64,000 nt of DNA from Eubacteriales bacterium (GCA_030524745.1 JAUNGC010000017.1:1-64000), one strand, 5' to 3'; numbered from the stretch's first letter, positions 8,675 to 17,882 are shown. Notes: a model not told the origin generated them from the sequence alone. Made by a program: numbers and translations.

Positions 8675-10396
8675 TCAGTCCATGTATCCGCCCTTCATCG
8701 GGGATACCGCGTGTTCCGAATAAATTTTCAAAACCCCTTTTTTATACTTCGCTTCACGGGGTTTCCATGCCTCTTTCCGCTGCGCCAGAATCCGGTCCAC
8801 TTCCTCTTTCGGCAGTTTTTGCCCTTTTATGCCGACAACTTCCAGCACGCGCCCCGGAATATCAATTTCAATCAGATCGTCTTCCTCCAGCAGCGCGATC
8901 GGACCGCCTTCCGCAGCTTCCGGGGAAACATGCCCGATCGCCGGCCCTTTGGACGCGCCCGAAAATCTTCCGTCCGTAATCAGCGCAATGCTCTTTCCCA
9001 ATTCCGGATCGGAAGAAATCGCCTCGGTGGTATAAAACATTTCCGGCATTCCCGATCCCTTCGGGCCTTCATAGCGGATGATTACTGCATCCCCGGGCTG
9101 AATTTTGTGCTTTAAAACTGCATCGATCGCCTCTTCCTCGCAATCAAAAGGTTTCGCTTTGAGAACCGCCTGAAACATTTCCTTCGGCACGGCGGAATGC
9201 TTCACCACGGAACCTTCCGGCGCAAGATTCCCTTTCAAAATTGCGATCGTGCCGTCCGTACCGATCGCATGGTCAAATTTGCGGATGATATCGGTGCGTT
9301 TCAGCCCCCATGGCTCCAGGTATTTTTCGCATTTTTCATAAAAGCCGTTCTTCTTTAATTCTTCCAGATTCTCACCCAGCGTTTTTCCGGTCACGGTCAT
9401 CGCATCCAGATGCAGCATGGATTTGATTTCTTCCATGACGGCAGGTACGCCGCCCGCATAATAGAAAAACTGCGCCGGCCATTTGCCCGCCGGACGGATG
9501 TCCAGCAGATAATGCGCGCCTCTGTGCATCCTGTCAAAGGTATCCGCATCGATCTCCAGACCGAATTCATGCGCAATCGCAGGAATATGCAGCAGGGAGT
9601 TGGAAGAACCGGAAATCGCCGCATGCACCATGATCGCGTTTTCAAAGGACTCCATCGTCACAATATCGCCGGCTTTTTTCCCTTCCAGCGCCAGTTCGAC
9701 AATGCGTTTTCCCGCATCATAGGCAGCCTTCTTTAACTCCTGGCAGGTCGCCGGCATCAGCGCCGTTCCGGGAAGCATCAGCCCCAGCGCCTCCGCCATA
9801 ATCTGCATCGTGGAAGCGGTACCCATAAAGGAGCAGGCGCCGCAGGAAGGACAGGCATGGTGCTTATAGAAGGTGAACTGCTCTTCCGAAATCTCACCGC
9901 GCTGACACATCGCAGAATACGCGCCAATCTGTTCCAGCGTCAGAAGATCCGGACCCGCGTCCATAACGCCCCCGGTTACCACGATGGAAGGAAGGTTGAG
10001 ACGTCCGATCCCCATCAGACATGCCGGCACAGATTTGTCGCAGCTTGCAATAAATACGCCTCCGTCAAACCCGGTAGAACTTCCGTGAATTTCGATCATG
10101 TTGGCGATCATATCACGATGCGCCAGCGAATAATTGATACCGTCGTGGCCCTGAGCGATGCCGTCGCAAATATCCGTGGTAAAATAACGCGCGCCTCTCC
10201 CCTGCGCATCCCGGATACCTTTCATCGCCTCCGCCACCAGACCGTCCAGATGCGCGCTGCCCGGATGGCTGTCGCCAAATGTGCTCTCCACAATGATCTG
10301 AGGTTTATCCAGATCCTCCACCGTCCAACCCATACCCATTTTCAGCGGATCGTTTTCCGGCGCCAGCGCTCTGACTTTTTGACTGTTGAGTTGCAT
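8675..10396 (-). CDS. IlvD/Edd-family sugar-acid dehydratase (probable gluconate-type)
   Basis: A 573-residue iron-sulfur dehydratase of the dihydroxyacid/phosphogluconate dehydratase superfamily. Cluster cysteines are visible in ASCDKSVPAC and HACPSCGACSFMG, and the C-terminal lyase segment has DGRFSGASKGPAIGHVSPEA. The start at 10396 has AAGGAGG at ideal spacing; the longer open frame has none. The permease, KDG kinase and KDPG aldolase follow on the same strand without ilv genes. It therefore more likely dehydrates an aldonic acid such as gluconate to 2-keto-3-deoxygluconate than makes branched-chain amino acids. The exact sugar acid cannot be read from sequence. Confidence 0.88.
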   Translation of the reverse strand: MQLNSQKVRALAPENDPLKMGMGWTVEDLDKPQIIVESTFGDSHPGSAHLDGLVAEAMKGIRDAQGRGARYFTTDICDGIAQGHDGINYSLAHRDMIANMIEIHGSSTGFDGGVFIASCDKSVPACLMGIGRLNLPSIVVTGGVMDAGPDLLTLEQIGAYSAMCQRGEISEEQFTFYKHHACPSCGACSFMGTASTMQIMAEALGLMLPGTALMPATCQELKKAAYDAGKRIVELALEGKKAGDIVTMESFENAIMVHAAISGSSNSLLHIPAIAHEFGLEIDADTFDRMHRGAHYLLDIRPAGKWPAQFFYYAGGVPAVMEEIKSMLHLDAMTVTGKTLGENLEELKKNGFYEKCEKYLEPWGLKRTDIIRKFDHAIGTDGTIAILKGNLAPEGSVVKHSAVPKEMFQAVLKAKPFDCEEEAIDAVLKHKIQPGDAVIIRYEGPKGSGMPEMFYTTEAISSDPELGKSIALITDGRFSGASKGPAIGHVSPEAAEGGPIALLEEDDLIEIDIPGRVLEVVGIKGQKLPKEEVDRILAQRKEAWKPREAKYKKGVLKIYSEHAVSPMKGGYMD

Positions 10397-10429
10397 TTTG
10401 TACCTCCTTTTTCTTTTAAAGCAATAATA

Positions 10430-10491
10430 CGTCTGATGTCTCATTTAATTTTATTATAATATAGCCGTTTTTATTGCCAAGTCATCTGATG
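10430..10491 (-). promoter_or_regulatory. Promoter of the sugar-acid operon with paired candidate operators
   Basis: On the minus strand TTGGCA (10480-10475), a 16-bp spacer and TATAAT (10458-10453) form a good promoter. It is flanked by two related 9-bp sites: CATCTGATG (10483-10491), a perfect palindrome around one central base, and CGTCTGATG (10430-10438). The sites are 53 bp apart, about five helical turns. A GntR/FadR-type regulator is encoded just upstream. The rest of 10397-10731, a 335-bp gap, shows only AT-rich sequence. Confidence 0.6.
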
Positions 10492-10731
10492 TTTTTCTAC
10501 TTTTCTGCCACTTTACACGCCATATTTTTGGTTAATATGAACAATTTTTTCTTTTCACAGGCTGCGTTTTGTTGTTTTTGCATCCTTTTATTATCGTTAT
10601 AATGTTATTTCGTATTCAAAAAAAGAAAGTCGTCATATCTATTTTGACAACTTTCCCTGATTTGCCCGCTGCGGAAGCCGGATTATCTGTCCTTTTCGCA
10701 AAATGCCCTGCCCGGCCCCCTATGCGCCTGT

Positions 10732-11433
10732 TCAGGACTTCTCTTTCATCATACTTTTAATTTTCTCCCGATTATAAGTCAGATGCATCGTCATCGCAGT
10801 TCTGGCTCCCACCACATCTCCGGCGGCAATCGCGTCCGCAATCATGCGGTGCGTCCGTATTGTTTCCTCCGTCAGCCTTTTATGCGTCACGTTCACAAAC
10901 ATCATGACCGCCGTATCGATAATCGGTATCAGTTGCTCCATCACCTTGTTCCCGGTGCATTCGGCTATGCTCGTATGAAATTCGATGTCGTCCGGAATAT
11001 AGTTTTCCCCGCTTGCAATCTTTTCTTCTATGCGGTCGCATATCCCATGCAGCTTACGCGCTTCCGCTTCCGTCGCATGAATAGCCGCCATTTCCGCAAT
11101 ACCCGGTTCCAACAAAAGCCGGACCTCCACAAGGTCCAACGCCAGCGAAATCTTATCTTCCACATTCCGGATTCCCAACGGATCATTCTCCGCCGTCGTC
11201 ACGCTTACCACGTAGGTACCGGCCCCCCGGCGTATTTCCAGAATTCCTTTCGTCACCAAAGACTTCACCGCTTCCCGGACGGTGCTCCTTCCAACATGAA
11301 ACAGTTCGCCGAGTTTGAACTCGTTCGGCAGCTTTTCGCCGACCGCTACCGGTTTTGTTAAAATATACTGCATCAATTGCTCTTCCACCTGTTCCGCGAG
11401 CAGTTTGTTCTTCACATTCGATAAATCTTCCAT
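10732..11433 (-). CDS. GntR-family regulator, FadR subfamily (FCD domain)
   Basis: A 233-residue regulator. The N-terminal winged helix carries LPNEFKLGELFHVGRSTVREAV (split: recognition helix VGRSTVREAVKSL). The C-terminal all-helical FCD ligand domain runs from about residue 85, with the metal-binding type histidines in EFHTSIAEC and the THRMIADAI segment. Start 11433 is preceded by GAGGG; an open frame continues upstream without a ribosome site. It sits upstream of, and codirectional with, the sugar-acid genes. A sugar acid or keto-deoxy acid is the probable inducer (inference). Confidence 0.9.
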   Translation of the reverse strand: MEDLSNVKNKLLAEQVEEQLMQYILTKPVAVGEKLPNEFKLGELFHVGRSTVREAVKSLVTKGILEIRRGAGTYVVSVTTAENDPLGIRNVEDKISLALDLVEVRLLLEPGIAEMAAIHATEAEARKLHGICDRIEEKIASGENYIPDDIEFHTSIAECTGNKVMEQLIPIIDTAVMMFVNVTHKRLTEETIRTHRMIADAIAAGDVVGARTAMTMHLTYNREKIKSMMKEKS

Positions 11434-11555
11434 TTCAGCCCTCATCCGCACACGCTTGCCGCTGTTATTCTTCTTATCATAGCGTAACACATTCCCGAAA
11501 GCTTCGCCAGTCTAAAAAAGAATCCGGCAAACAGGAGATCCGGTTTAATGCCCTG

Positions 11556-11592
11556 AAAAAAAGAGGGTATCCCACCGGGAACACCCTCTTTT
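11556..11592 (-). terminator. Terminator after the small heat-shock gene
   Basis: Stem GAGGGT/ACCCTC (11563-11588) with inner TCCC/GGGA pairs. Seven T residues follow on the minus strand (11562-11556). Some T residues on the other side may let it work in both directions. Confidence 0.75.
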
Positions 11593-11648
11593 CATAACGC
11601 TTCTGGCAATTCAAACCGTTATCTTTCTTCCATATTCAGTCCGGAGCA

Positions 11649-12110
11649 TCAGCCTTCAATCGCAATGCGGTTATCCTTCTGTGCTACTTCCGGAACATCC
11701 GGTTTGTGAATGTTAAGCCGAAGGATGCCGTCTTCAAACTTCGCCGTCACATCCTCCTGATTCACATTCCCGCCGACATAAAAGCTTCTGGAACAACTGC
11801 CCGCATAACGTTCTCTGCGAATATAATTGCCTTCCTTATCCTTTTTATCTTTATCAAGTCCTTTGGAAGCGTTGATCGTCAGATAACCGTTTGCCAGGGA
11901 AACTGCAATCTCGTCCTTTTTAAAGCCTGGCAGATCAATATCCACTTCATAAGCGTCATCTTTCTCCTTCACATCGGTTTTCATCAGATTCTTTCCATGC
12001 CTGCCGTACAGCGGATTATGTTTTCCAAAGAACGCTCTTTCATCGGGCCAGTTCATCATTTCATCCATATCCTCGAATAAATCTTCACCAAAAAGTCTGG
12101 GCATTAACAT
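11649..12110 (-). CDS. hsp20: Hsp20/alpha-crystallin small heat-shock protein
   Basis: A 153-residue ATP-independent holdase chaperone. The central alpha-crystallin domain begins about residue 45 with YEVDIDLPGFKKDEI, and the C-terminal part contains the conserved strand DGILRLNIHKP. No C-terminal I-x-I anchor is obvious beyond the last residues (DNRIAIEG supplies I-A-I). A normal-length single gene with its own promoter and terminator. Ribosome site GGAGGAGTGACTT. Confidence 0.93.
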   Translation of the reverse strand: MLMPRLFGEDLFEDMDEMMNWPDERAFFGKHNPLYGRHGKNLMKTDVKEKDDAYEVDIDLPGFKKDEIAVSLANGYLTINASKGLDKDKKDKEGNYIRRERYAGSCSRSFYVGGNVNQEDVTAKFEDGILRLNIHKPDVPEVAQKDNRIAIEG

Positions 12111-12233
12111 AAGTCACTCCTCCATTCTCTTCACGGTGCTCTTTTTGGGCATCGGCAACTATTGTTCATTACCGTTTCTTTATTTTTAAAACATAGGATT
12201 GGATTTCTTTTCCCTTTCCTTTGTTCTACTTGA

Positions 12234-12262
12234 AATATAACACCTATATCATTTATTGTCAA
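12234..12262 (-). promoter_or_regulatory. Sigma-A promoter of hsp20
   Basis: Minus strand TTGACA (12262-12257), a 17-bp spacer and TATATT (12239-12234). It is about 125 bp upstream of the start codon. I found no CIRCE-type inverted repeat (TTAGCACTC) in the leader, so HrcA control is not supported. Confidence 0.75.
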
Positions 12263-12301
12263 GCGCATATCGTTTATTTTATAAATTCTTTAGAATTTCT
12301 A

Positions 12302-13324
12302 TCATATACCTTCTCCGTCAAACGCCGGTATAAAACTTTTCTCCGCAGTATCCCCCTCCTGCAAAAAACCATTTTCCACGCCAAGTTCCATTGCATAGTT
12401 TATCAAAGCTTCATATGCTTCATTTGTCAGCTTCCGGTCAAGCCCTGCAAACAACTTTTCCGGCACTCCCGCCGCGCACCTTCCCTCCATCCATTTTTTG
12501 ATACGGGGCATCGGCGTATATTGGTTCATAATGCTGATATATATTCTGTCCCCGTAAGTCTTGTGCAGATATTTTAACACCTTCCGGGAATCGGCCGCCT
12601 GTCCCGGCAGCGCCAGATGGCGCACGATCACGCCCTTTTTCATAAGGAAGTCCGTATCCGCGTTGCATTCTTCCTCACACATTGCGTTCATCTGCCGCGC
12701 ATTCCATTCTTTTCCGTCCGGCCCTGAAAAAACCGCTTCTCCCACCTGACGCACCATCTCCGCAATGGCAGTCCGGGCAACGTCAAAATAGTCGCGCGCA
12801 TTGGATAAACATCCGGAAAGTTCAGAGGAAACATATTTCAGATCCGGTAAATAAATATCCACCAATCCATCCAGCATTTTCAATGTATCCACTTTCTCAT
12901 AAGAAGAGGTATTATATACAATGGGAATAAAAAGCCCTCTGTTCTTTGCGGTCTCCAGCGCTGCCGCGATCACCGGTACAAAATGAGTGGGGGTAACCAG
13001 ATTGATATTATTCGCGCCCTTTTCCTGCAGTTCGAGAAAAATTTCCGCCAGTCTTTCGGTCGTGATCTCCCGTCCTGCATTTCCGGCGGCAATATCATAA
13101 TTCTGGCAAAACGCGCAGCGAAGCTGGCAGCCCGAAAAAAATACCGCGCCGGAACCGGCGGCGCCCGATATGCAGGGTTCTTCCCAATAATGCAAAGCCG
13201 CTCTGGCAGCTTTGGGAAGCGCAGTCTGACCGCAATATCCCGTTTTCCCTTTCAGCCTGTCCGCATGACAGTCGCGCGGACAGAGCGTACAGTCCGATAA
13301 CATATTTTCCAGATTCTGCAGCAT
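12302..13324 (-). CDS. Radical SAM protein, PflA-like (PflX/YgkA type)
   Basis: A 340-residue radical S-adenosylmethionine protein related to pyruvate formate-lyase activating enzymes. The cluster motif C-x3-C-x2-C is present as CQLRCAFC near residue 70. An extra N-terminal cysteine set (CTLCPRDCHADR) is typical of this subfamily. The true target is unknown for most of these proteins. No glycyl-radical enzyme gene is adjacent, so a partner cannot be named. Good ribosome site GCAGGAGGAAG. Confidence 0.88.
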   Translation of the reverse strand: MLQNLENMLSDCTLCPRDCHADRLKGKTGYCGQTALPKAARAALHYWEEPCISGAAGSGAVFFSGCQLRCAFCQNYDIAAGNAGREITTERLAEIFLELQEKGANNINLVTPTHFVPVIAAALETAKNRGLFIPIVYNTSSYEKVDTLKMLDGLVDIYLPDLKYVSSELSGCLSNARDYFDVARTAIAEMVRQVGEAVFSGPDGKEWNARQMNAMCEEECNADTDFLMKKGVIVRHLALPGQAADSRKVLKYLHKTYGDRIYISIMNQYTPMPRIKKWMEGRCAAGVPEKLFAGLDRKLTNEAYEALINYAMELGVENGFLQEGDTAEKSFIPAFDGEGI

Positions 13325-13358
13325 CTCGCTTCCTCCTGCAATGATTTTTTCAGAAAAT

Positions 13359-13381
13359 AAAAAAAGAGCTTTTCCTGCTCT
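13359..13381 (-). terminator. Terminator of the SRP RNA gene
   Basis: Hairpin AGAGC/GCTCT (13381-13365) followed by a T run (13365-13359) on the minus strand, just beyond the 3' end of the SRP RNA. Confidence 0.75.
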
Positions 13382-13389
13382 TTTCTTTC

Positions 13390-13660
13390 AAAGACCGTGC
13401 GGCACGCTTCGAACCGTCACCCATATCCGTTACCTTTACAGTTAACTCCGCCAGGCACCCTTGCGGCACACGGGAAATTCTGCTTAGTGCTGCTTTGTTC
13501 CCAACCTGACACGGTTCACAGACACCCGTTGCGCAAGACCCAAACTTCAACGCCACTTATAAAGGGCAGCAATACAGGCCAAAGCCCTCTGCGCGCCATC
13601 ACCCCTGCTATAGCGGATTGCAGGTACAAGAGGCCGCTGCTCTCCCGGCTGCACGGTGCT
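13390..13660 (-). ncRNA. ffs: Signal recognition particle RNA, large Gram-positive type with Alu domain
   Basis: Read on the minus strand, the sequence matches the Firmicute SRP RNA layout. Its ends pair (ACCGTGC near 13657 with GCACGGT near 13394). The S-domain apical region is visible as GAACCGTGTCAGG, then GGGAACAAAGCAGCACTAAG, the Ffh-binding asymmetric loop and tetraloop region. The 5' Alu portion has the CTTGTACC and ATCCGCT segments. A length near 271 nt equals the B. subtilis RNA. The ends are estimated from the closing stem. It fills most of the otherwise gene-free stretch 13325-13757. Confidence 0.92.
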
Positions 13661-13757
13661 ATCAGTATACCCGCATTTTAATGGTTTGTCAATCTCGAAT
13701 GCAGGCAAATCACGAATGCGGGTAAATCAGGTCTGATCATACTGCATCCGGAATTTT

Positions 13758-14714
13758 TCAGTCTTTGTACCCCGTTGCAGGATCCACTATGTTTGTCAGA
13801 GGGCTCCCCGCAAGATAACGCCTCAGATTATCCGCAAAGAGGTCCACAATCTGTTCCAGCGTCTCCGGCAACGCAAAGCCGCCCGAAATGTGGGGCGTAA
13901 TAATCGCGTTCGGCGCATCCCAGATCGGATGGCCGGCCGGCAGCGGTTCCGGATCGGTCACGTCCAACGCGGCCCCTGCGATCTTCCCTGCATAAAGAGC
14001 CTCTGACAAAGCATCCGTATCAATCGCTGTTCCTCTGCCGACATTTATGACCACAGCATTTTCTTTGAGCAGCGCAATCCTTTCCCGATTTAAAACATGA
14101 TAGGTGGAAGGATTTCCCGGCAGGCTCATTGCGACCACGTCCGCCTGCGGCAGGAGACGTTCCAGTTCATCCATTCCGCAAAGTTCGTCCAGCCAGTCCG
14201 GTTTCTCCCCGATGCGTCGCTTCACGCCGGTCACACGGCATCCGAAGGCTTTCATCTTACGCCCGAAGCTTGTCCCGATATCGCCCAGACCGATTACCAG
14301 CACGTTGGAGCCCTCCACCACATCTACAAAGCCTTCCGATTTCCACTCATGCGCGAGTTGATTCCGGTAATAAAGATGCAGCTTTTTGCGAAGTTCAAAC
14401 AGGCAGCCGATCATATGCTCGGAAATTGCAAGTCCGTAAGCGCCCGTAGCGTTGGCCAGCACCGCATTGTCCGGCATTACGCCCGGCTCACAGTAGCCTT
14501 CCGTTCCGGCATTATTCAACTGAATCCATTTTAAGTTTTCACATACCTTCAAACGGCCAGGCTGATTCAAATTGCCCAATATAATATCTGCCCTTTTTAA
14601 ATCTTCCTCTGTCACTTCATTCTGAACATGGAAAACCAGTTCATGCCCGGGCGCTGCTACCATCAGTTTTTCTTTCTGCCGATCATTGACCGGCGGCGTT
14701 ACCAGTATATACAT
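13758..14714 (-). CDS. D-isomer-specific 2-hydroxyacid dehydrogenase family protein
   Basis: A 318-residue NAD(P)-dependent oxidoreductase that reduces 2-keto acids to D-2-hydroxy acids or the reverse. The Rossmann motif is LVIGLGDIGTSFG (about residue 140). The catalytic arginine lies in INVGRGTAID, the glutamate in DVTDPEPLP and the histidine in ITPHISGG. The substrate is not predictable; glyoxylate, hydroxypyruvate or phenylpyruvate reductases all look alike. Its own promoter lies 20-45 bp upstream. RBS GGAATAGGAGAG. Confidence 0.9.
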   Translation of the reverse strand: MYILVTPPVNDRQKEKLMVAAPGHELVFHVQNEVTEEDLKRADIILGNLNQPGRLKVCENLKWIQLNNAGTEGYCEPGVMPDNAVLANATGAYGLAISEHMIGCLFELRKKLHLYYRNQLAHEWKSEGFVDVVEGSNVLVIGLGDIGTSFGRKMKAFGCRVTGVKRRIGEKPDWLDELCGMDELERLLPQADVVAMSLPGNPSTYHVLNRERIALLKENAVVINVGRGTAIDTDALSEALYAGKIAGAALDVTDPEPLPAGHPIWDAPNAIITPHISGGFALPETLEQIVDLFADNLRRYLAGSPLTNIVDPATGYKD

Positions 14715-14732
14715 TTCGTTCTCTCCTATTCC

Positions 14733-14760
14733 TTTATAATGAGGGTGCTATTGCTGTCAG
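14733..14760 (-). promoter_or_regulatory. Promoter of the 2-hydroxyacid dehydrogenase gene
   Basis: Minus strand CTGACA (14760-14755), a 16-bp spacer and TATAAA (14738-14733), between the Nudix stop and the dehydrogenase start. Confidence 0.5.
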
Positions 14761-14766
14761 AGAAAA

Positions 14767-15255
14767 TTATAACAGCCGTCTTCTCTTTACCTCTTCGATC
14801 AGGGCAGGCTGAATCAGCGGATACGTCCAGTTCTTTGGAAGCCCTTCTAACAGCACAATTTTTTCAATCTCGCTGTGCAGTTCTTCCTCAAAGGTATCAA
14901 TCTCTGCAAAGTACAGCATTCCTAACGATTCTTCTTTTTCATTCTGGTACTCCCTGACGACACAATAAACACAGACCGGACGGATTGAAAACTCAATCGC
15001 TCCTGTTTCCTCTTTCAGTTCCCTTACTGCCGTATCCTCAATCGCTTCATTTTTCTCACGGTGTCCGCCGGGGCATTCGAGCGTGCTCCGCTCTCTGTGC
15101 TTGCAGAAAACCCATTTTCCCTTTGACCGCGAAATAATCACTGCATATTTCAGCCGTTCGTCCTCAGCCGTATCATAAAATTTCACTCCTGTGATATTTC
15201 CCTGCGGGCTGTTTGATCCGGAAGCATATGTTCTTTTCTTATTATCAAGAATCAT
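14767..15255 (-). CDS. Nudix hydrolase
   Basis: A 162-residue hydrolase of nucleoside diphosphates linked to another moiety. The Nudix box is complete: a glycine in GHREKNE, then RELKEETG, giving G-x5-E-x7-REL-x-EE-x-G. MutT-like 8-oxo-dGTP clean-up or another substrate cannot be told apart from sequence. RBS CAGGAGG. It is oriented with the dehydrogenase downstream, which has its own promoter. Confidence 0.9.
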   Translation of the reverse strand: MILDNKKRTYASGSNSPQGNITGVKFYDTAEDERLKYAVIISRSKGKWVFCKHRERSTLECPGGHREKNEAIEDTAVRELKEETGAIEFSIRPVCVYCVVREYQNEKEESLGMLYFAEIDTFEEELHSEIEKIVLLEGLPKNWTYPLIQPALIEEVKRRRLL

Positions 15256-15360
15256 ACGTTATAACCTCCTGTTCCCGATTGCCTGCCTACAGAATACCAC
15301 ACCCCACAGTTCAATGGAAGTTCACTCCGTTCTGAACGCTCAAAAATCTGTTTTTCTTCC

Positions 15361-15389
15361 TTTTCATCCTATGAAATCGCTGCTATAAT
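15361..15389 (+). promoter_or_regulatory. Extended -10 promoter of the AEC gene
   Basis: TGCTATAAT (15381-15389) is an extended -10 with a full TATAAT. The -35 (TTTTCA, 15361-15366) is weak at 17-bp spacing. Confidence 0.55.
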
Positions 15390-15423
15390 GATTATTATTT
15401 CATGATTTTTCAGGAGGGGTCCC

Positions 15424-16353
15424 ATGGATATCCGTATTGTGATCAGTCAGATGTGCGTCATGCTCATCATCATTCTGATCGGCTATATGCTGTTTCATAA
15501 AAACAAACTCAGCGATTCATCTTCCGGCCACATATCCGGGCTCGTTGTCAATATTTGCAATCCGGCAACCATCATCTGTTCCGCTCTTGATAAAGAAGCC
15601 GCCATTTCGGTTAAGGAAATGCTTTCTGCAGCCTTCGTTATGCTCTGCATTTATGCCCTCCTGCTGCTGGCAGGCTGGCTGCTTCCGCTGATTATGCGAA
15701 TCCCGAAGGAAGATCGTTATATGTATCATTTCATGACAGTTTACGGCAATGTGGGATTTCTGGGCATTCCTCTTGTTTCCGCTGTGCTCGGCACAAGCGC
15801 TCTCGTTTACGTTTCCATCAACTGCGTGATTTTCAATCTGCTGTTTTATACCGTAGGAACCTCCATCATAGAAAAGAAAGCTGCGGCAAAGCAGTCCGGC
15901 ACAAAAGTTCTTCTTTTCAGAATTGTCAATGTGGGAACCGTATCCTCCGTACTCACAATTATTCTCTATCTTGTGGATTTCAAACTGCCGGCGGTCATTT
16001 CCGATACCATCACCTATGCAGGACGGGCCACCACCTTTCTTTCCATGATTGTGCTGGGCGTTTCCGTCGCGCAAATGCCATTAAAGGAAATTTTCTGTCA
16101 TAAAAAAGATTACCTTTTTATTGTCCTGCGGATGCTTCTTCTTCCGATCTGCTTCTCGCTTCTGCTGAAGCAGTTTGTCACAGATCCCCTGCTGTTGGGA
16201 ACAAGCGCGCTTTTGCTGGCGGTTCCCTGCGGAAATCTGCCTCTCATGTGCGCCAGAGAGCATAAACTGGCCGCTGATGATCTGGCAAGGATGATTATTC
16301 TCTCCACATTGCTTTCCGTTGTCACAATTCCTCTGGCGGTCATGTTTTTATAA
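15424..16353 (+). CDS. AEC-family (auxin efflux carrier-like) transporter
   Basis: A 309-residue membrane protein with about ten hydrophobic segments in two halves. The family hallmark glycine/proline-rich segment GNVGFLGIPLVSAVLG is near residue 110. Bacterial members often move malate or other organic acids. RBS AGGAGGGG. Its last 14 bp overlap the 3' end of the convergent MATE gene, so no separate terminator fits between them. Confidence 0.88.
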   Translation: MDIRIVISQMCVMLIIILIGYMLFHKNKLSDSSSGHISGLVVNICNPATIICSALDKEAAISVKEMLSAAFVMLCIYALLLLAGWLLPLIMRIPKEDRYMYHFMTVYGNVGFLGIPLVSAVLGTSALVYVSINCVIFNLLFYTVGTSIIEKKAAAKQSGTKVLLFRIVNVGTVSSVLTIILYLVDFKLPAVISDTITYAGRATTFLSMIVLGVSVAQMPLKEIFCHKKDYLFIVLRMLLLPICFSLLLKQFVTDPLLLGTSALLLAVPCGNLPLMCAREHKLAADDLARMIILSTLLSVVTIPLAVMFL

Positions 16354-17791
16354 AAAAGCGACCCCCAAATGCCCTGTTTTTCAGGAGACAGATAAGCAGC
16401 AACGCATCCGCACCCAGCCAGGCAAAAACTTCTCCCCAGAACAGACCTGCATAACCGGTTCTGCGCGTCAAAAGCAGCGCGCAGGCAATTCGCATGGCCA
16501 ACTGTACTGCGCTGGACGCCATGGGAATCACGCCGTTTCCCAGTCCCTGTATTCCGGCCCGGAGAATATAGAGCAAATATAAAAAAGGAAAGAATACAGA
16601 CAGGACCGTCAAGAATTGTCTGCCGATTTCCAGCGATTTTTCCACCATCTCCTGTTCTCCCGAAAGAAAACACAAAAGAATGAATTTTCCGGCAAATAAC
16701 ATTATCGCGGACATCAAAAGCGCCGTCAGGCATCCCAGAATCGCCGCGCTGCCCATGCCCCTGCGAATTCTGTCAAAACGTTTGGCTCCCAGGTTCTGAC
16801 TGACAAAATTGACCACAGCATGTCCATAAGAGGAAGCCGCCATTTCCAGGAGTCCATACAACTTATTAGCCGCCGTATAGCCCGCCACAAAAATGACGCC
16901 GAAGCTGTTGACAACCGACTGTACCACCAGACCGCCCAGCGCGGTGATCACGCCCTGCAGCGCCAGGGGAATTCCCAACAAAAGCTGCTCCTTTGCCATG
17001 GAAACGTCCATCCGTCCCCACATCGCCCCGCCGCATACATTCTCTGTTTGTCCGCATACGGTTTCAGGCGCATCACAATCTCGCCGTTCCGCATATCTTT
17101 CTCTCGTCTCCTTTTGCCGCCTCACAACTGCATTCAGGCAAAGTCCCGCAGAAAGCAACTGCGACAGCACGGTAGCGAACGCCGCTCCGGCAATTCCCCA
17201 ATTCCAGATTACGACAAAGCAAAAATCAAGCGCAACATTCCCTGCTCCGGATATCGCAATCGCCAAAAAAGGCGTTCTGCTGTCGCCCCACGCCCGCAAA
17301 ACGGCCGATCCCATATGATAAGCAAATGTTACCGGAATTCCCGCATACAGCCACCTCAGATAGCATTTTGCCATCTCCCGCGCCTCCTCAGGCGTTCCGA
17401 TTAGCTGCAGCGATGCTTCTACAGACAATTCTCCTGCCACCAGGAATAAGAACGCCAGCGCGATGCAAAGAATTCCTCCATTTCGCATCGCGCGCTGCAT
17501 TTTTCCAAAATCCTGTCCGCCAAAATACCGGGCGATTAGAACGCCAAAGCCGCCGGTCATTCCCTGTACCGCACTGAACATCAGAAAAGTCAGCCATTCC
17601 GTCGCACCCAGGGCCGCGAGCGCCGCCATTCCCAATCTTTTGCCCACAATTACGGTATCCGCAAACGTATAGAATTGTTGAAACATGTTGCCCAACATCA
17701 GAGGCAATGCAAAGTAAAAGATCTGTCTTCCCGGCTTCCCCTCTGTCAGCCGTATACTCTTTTCCCGGTCCACGTCTCCGCTTTTCTTCAT
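16340..17791 (-). CDS. MATE-family multidrug/cation antiporter
   Basis: A 483-residue, twelve-helix efflux protein that exports organic cations or other metabolites against Na+ or H+. Landmarks are PLMLGNMFQQFYTFADTVIVG at the N-terminus (quoted in part: MLGNMFQQFYTFADTVIVG) and GWGIAGAAFATVLSQ-like repeats in mid-protein. Start 17791 was preferred because GGGGAGAAGAGA precedes it; 23 further in-frame codons upstream lack a ribosome site. A roughly 30-residue hydrophilic loop (RRQKETRERYAERRDCD onward) is longer than usual. Confidence 0.9.
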   Translation of the reverse strand: MKKSGDVDREKSIRLTEGKPGRQIFYFALPLMLGNMFQQFYTFADTVIVGKRLGMAALAALGATEWLTFLMFSAVQGMTGGFGVLIARYFGGQDFGKMQRAMRNGGILCIALAFLFLVAGELSVEASLQLIGTPEEAREMAKCYLRWLYAGIPVTFAYHMGSAVLRAWGDSRTPFLAIAISGAGNVALDFCFVVIWNWGIAGAAFATVLSQLLSAGLCLNAVVRRQKETRERYAERRDCDAPETVCGQTENVCGGAMWGRMDVSMAKEQLLLGIPLALQGVITALGGLVVQSVVNSFGVIFVAGYTAANKLYGLLEMAASSYGHAVVNFVSQNLGAKRFDRIRRGMGSAAILGCLTALLMSAIMLFAGKFILLCFLSGEQEMVEKSLEIGRQFLTVLSVFFPFLYLLYILRAGIQGLGNGVIPMASSAVQLAMRIACALLLTRRTGYAGLFWGEVFAWLGADALLLICLLKNRAFGGRFFIKT

Positions 17792-17840
17792 TTCTCTTCT
17801 CCCCGGATTACAACCACTTCGTTTCTGCGCGTCAAACGGC

Positions 17841-17878
17841 AAAAAACTCCCTGCAAGCAACTTTTTCAGGGAGTTTTG
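17841..17878 (-). terminator. Terminator of the transketolase-rpe operon
   Basis: Stem AACTCCCTG (17845-17853) with CAGGGAGTT (17867-17875), and a run of T on the minus strand (17846-17841). It lies directly after rpe. Confidence 0.8.
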
Positions 17879-17882
17879 TCCG

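Noticed and set aside
12111-12301. Search for a CIRCE element upstream of hsp20
   Set aside because: No TTAGCACTC-type inverted repeat is present; only a sigma-A-like promoter is seen.
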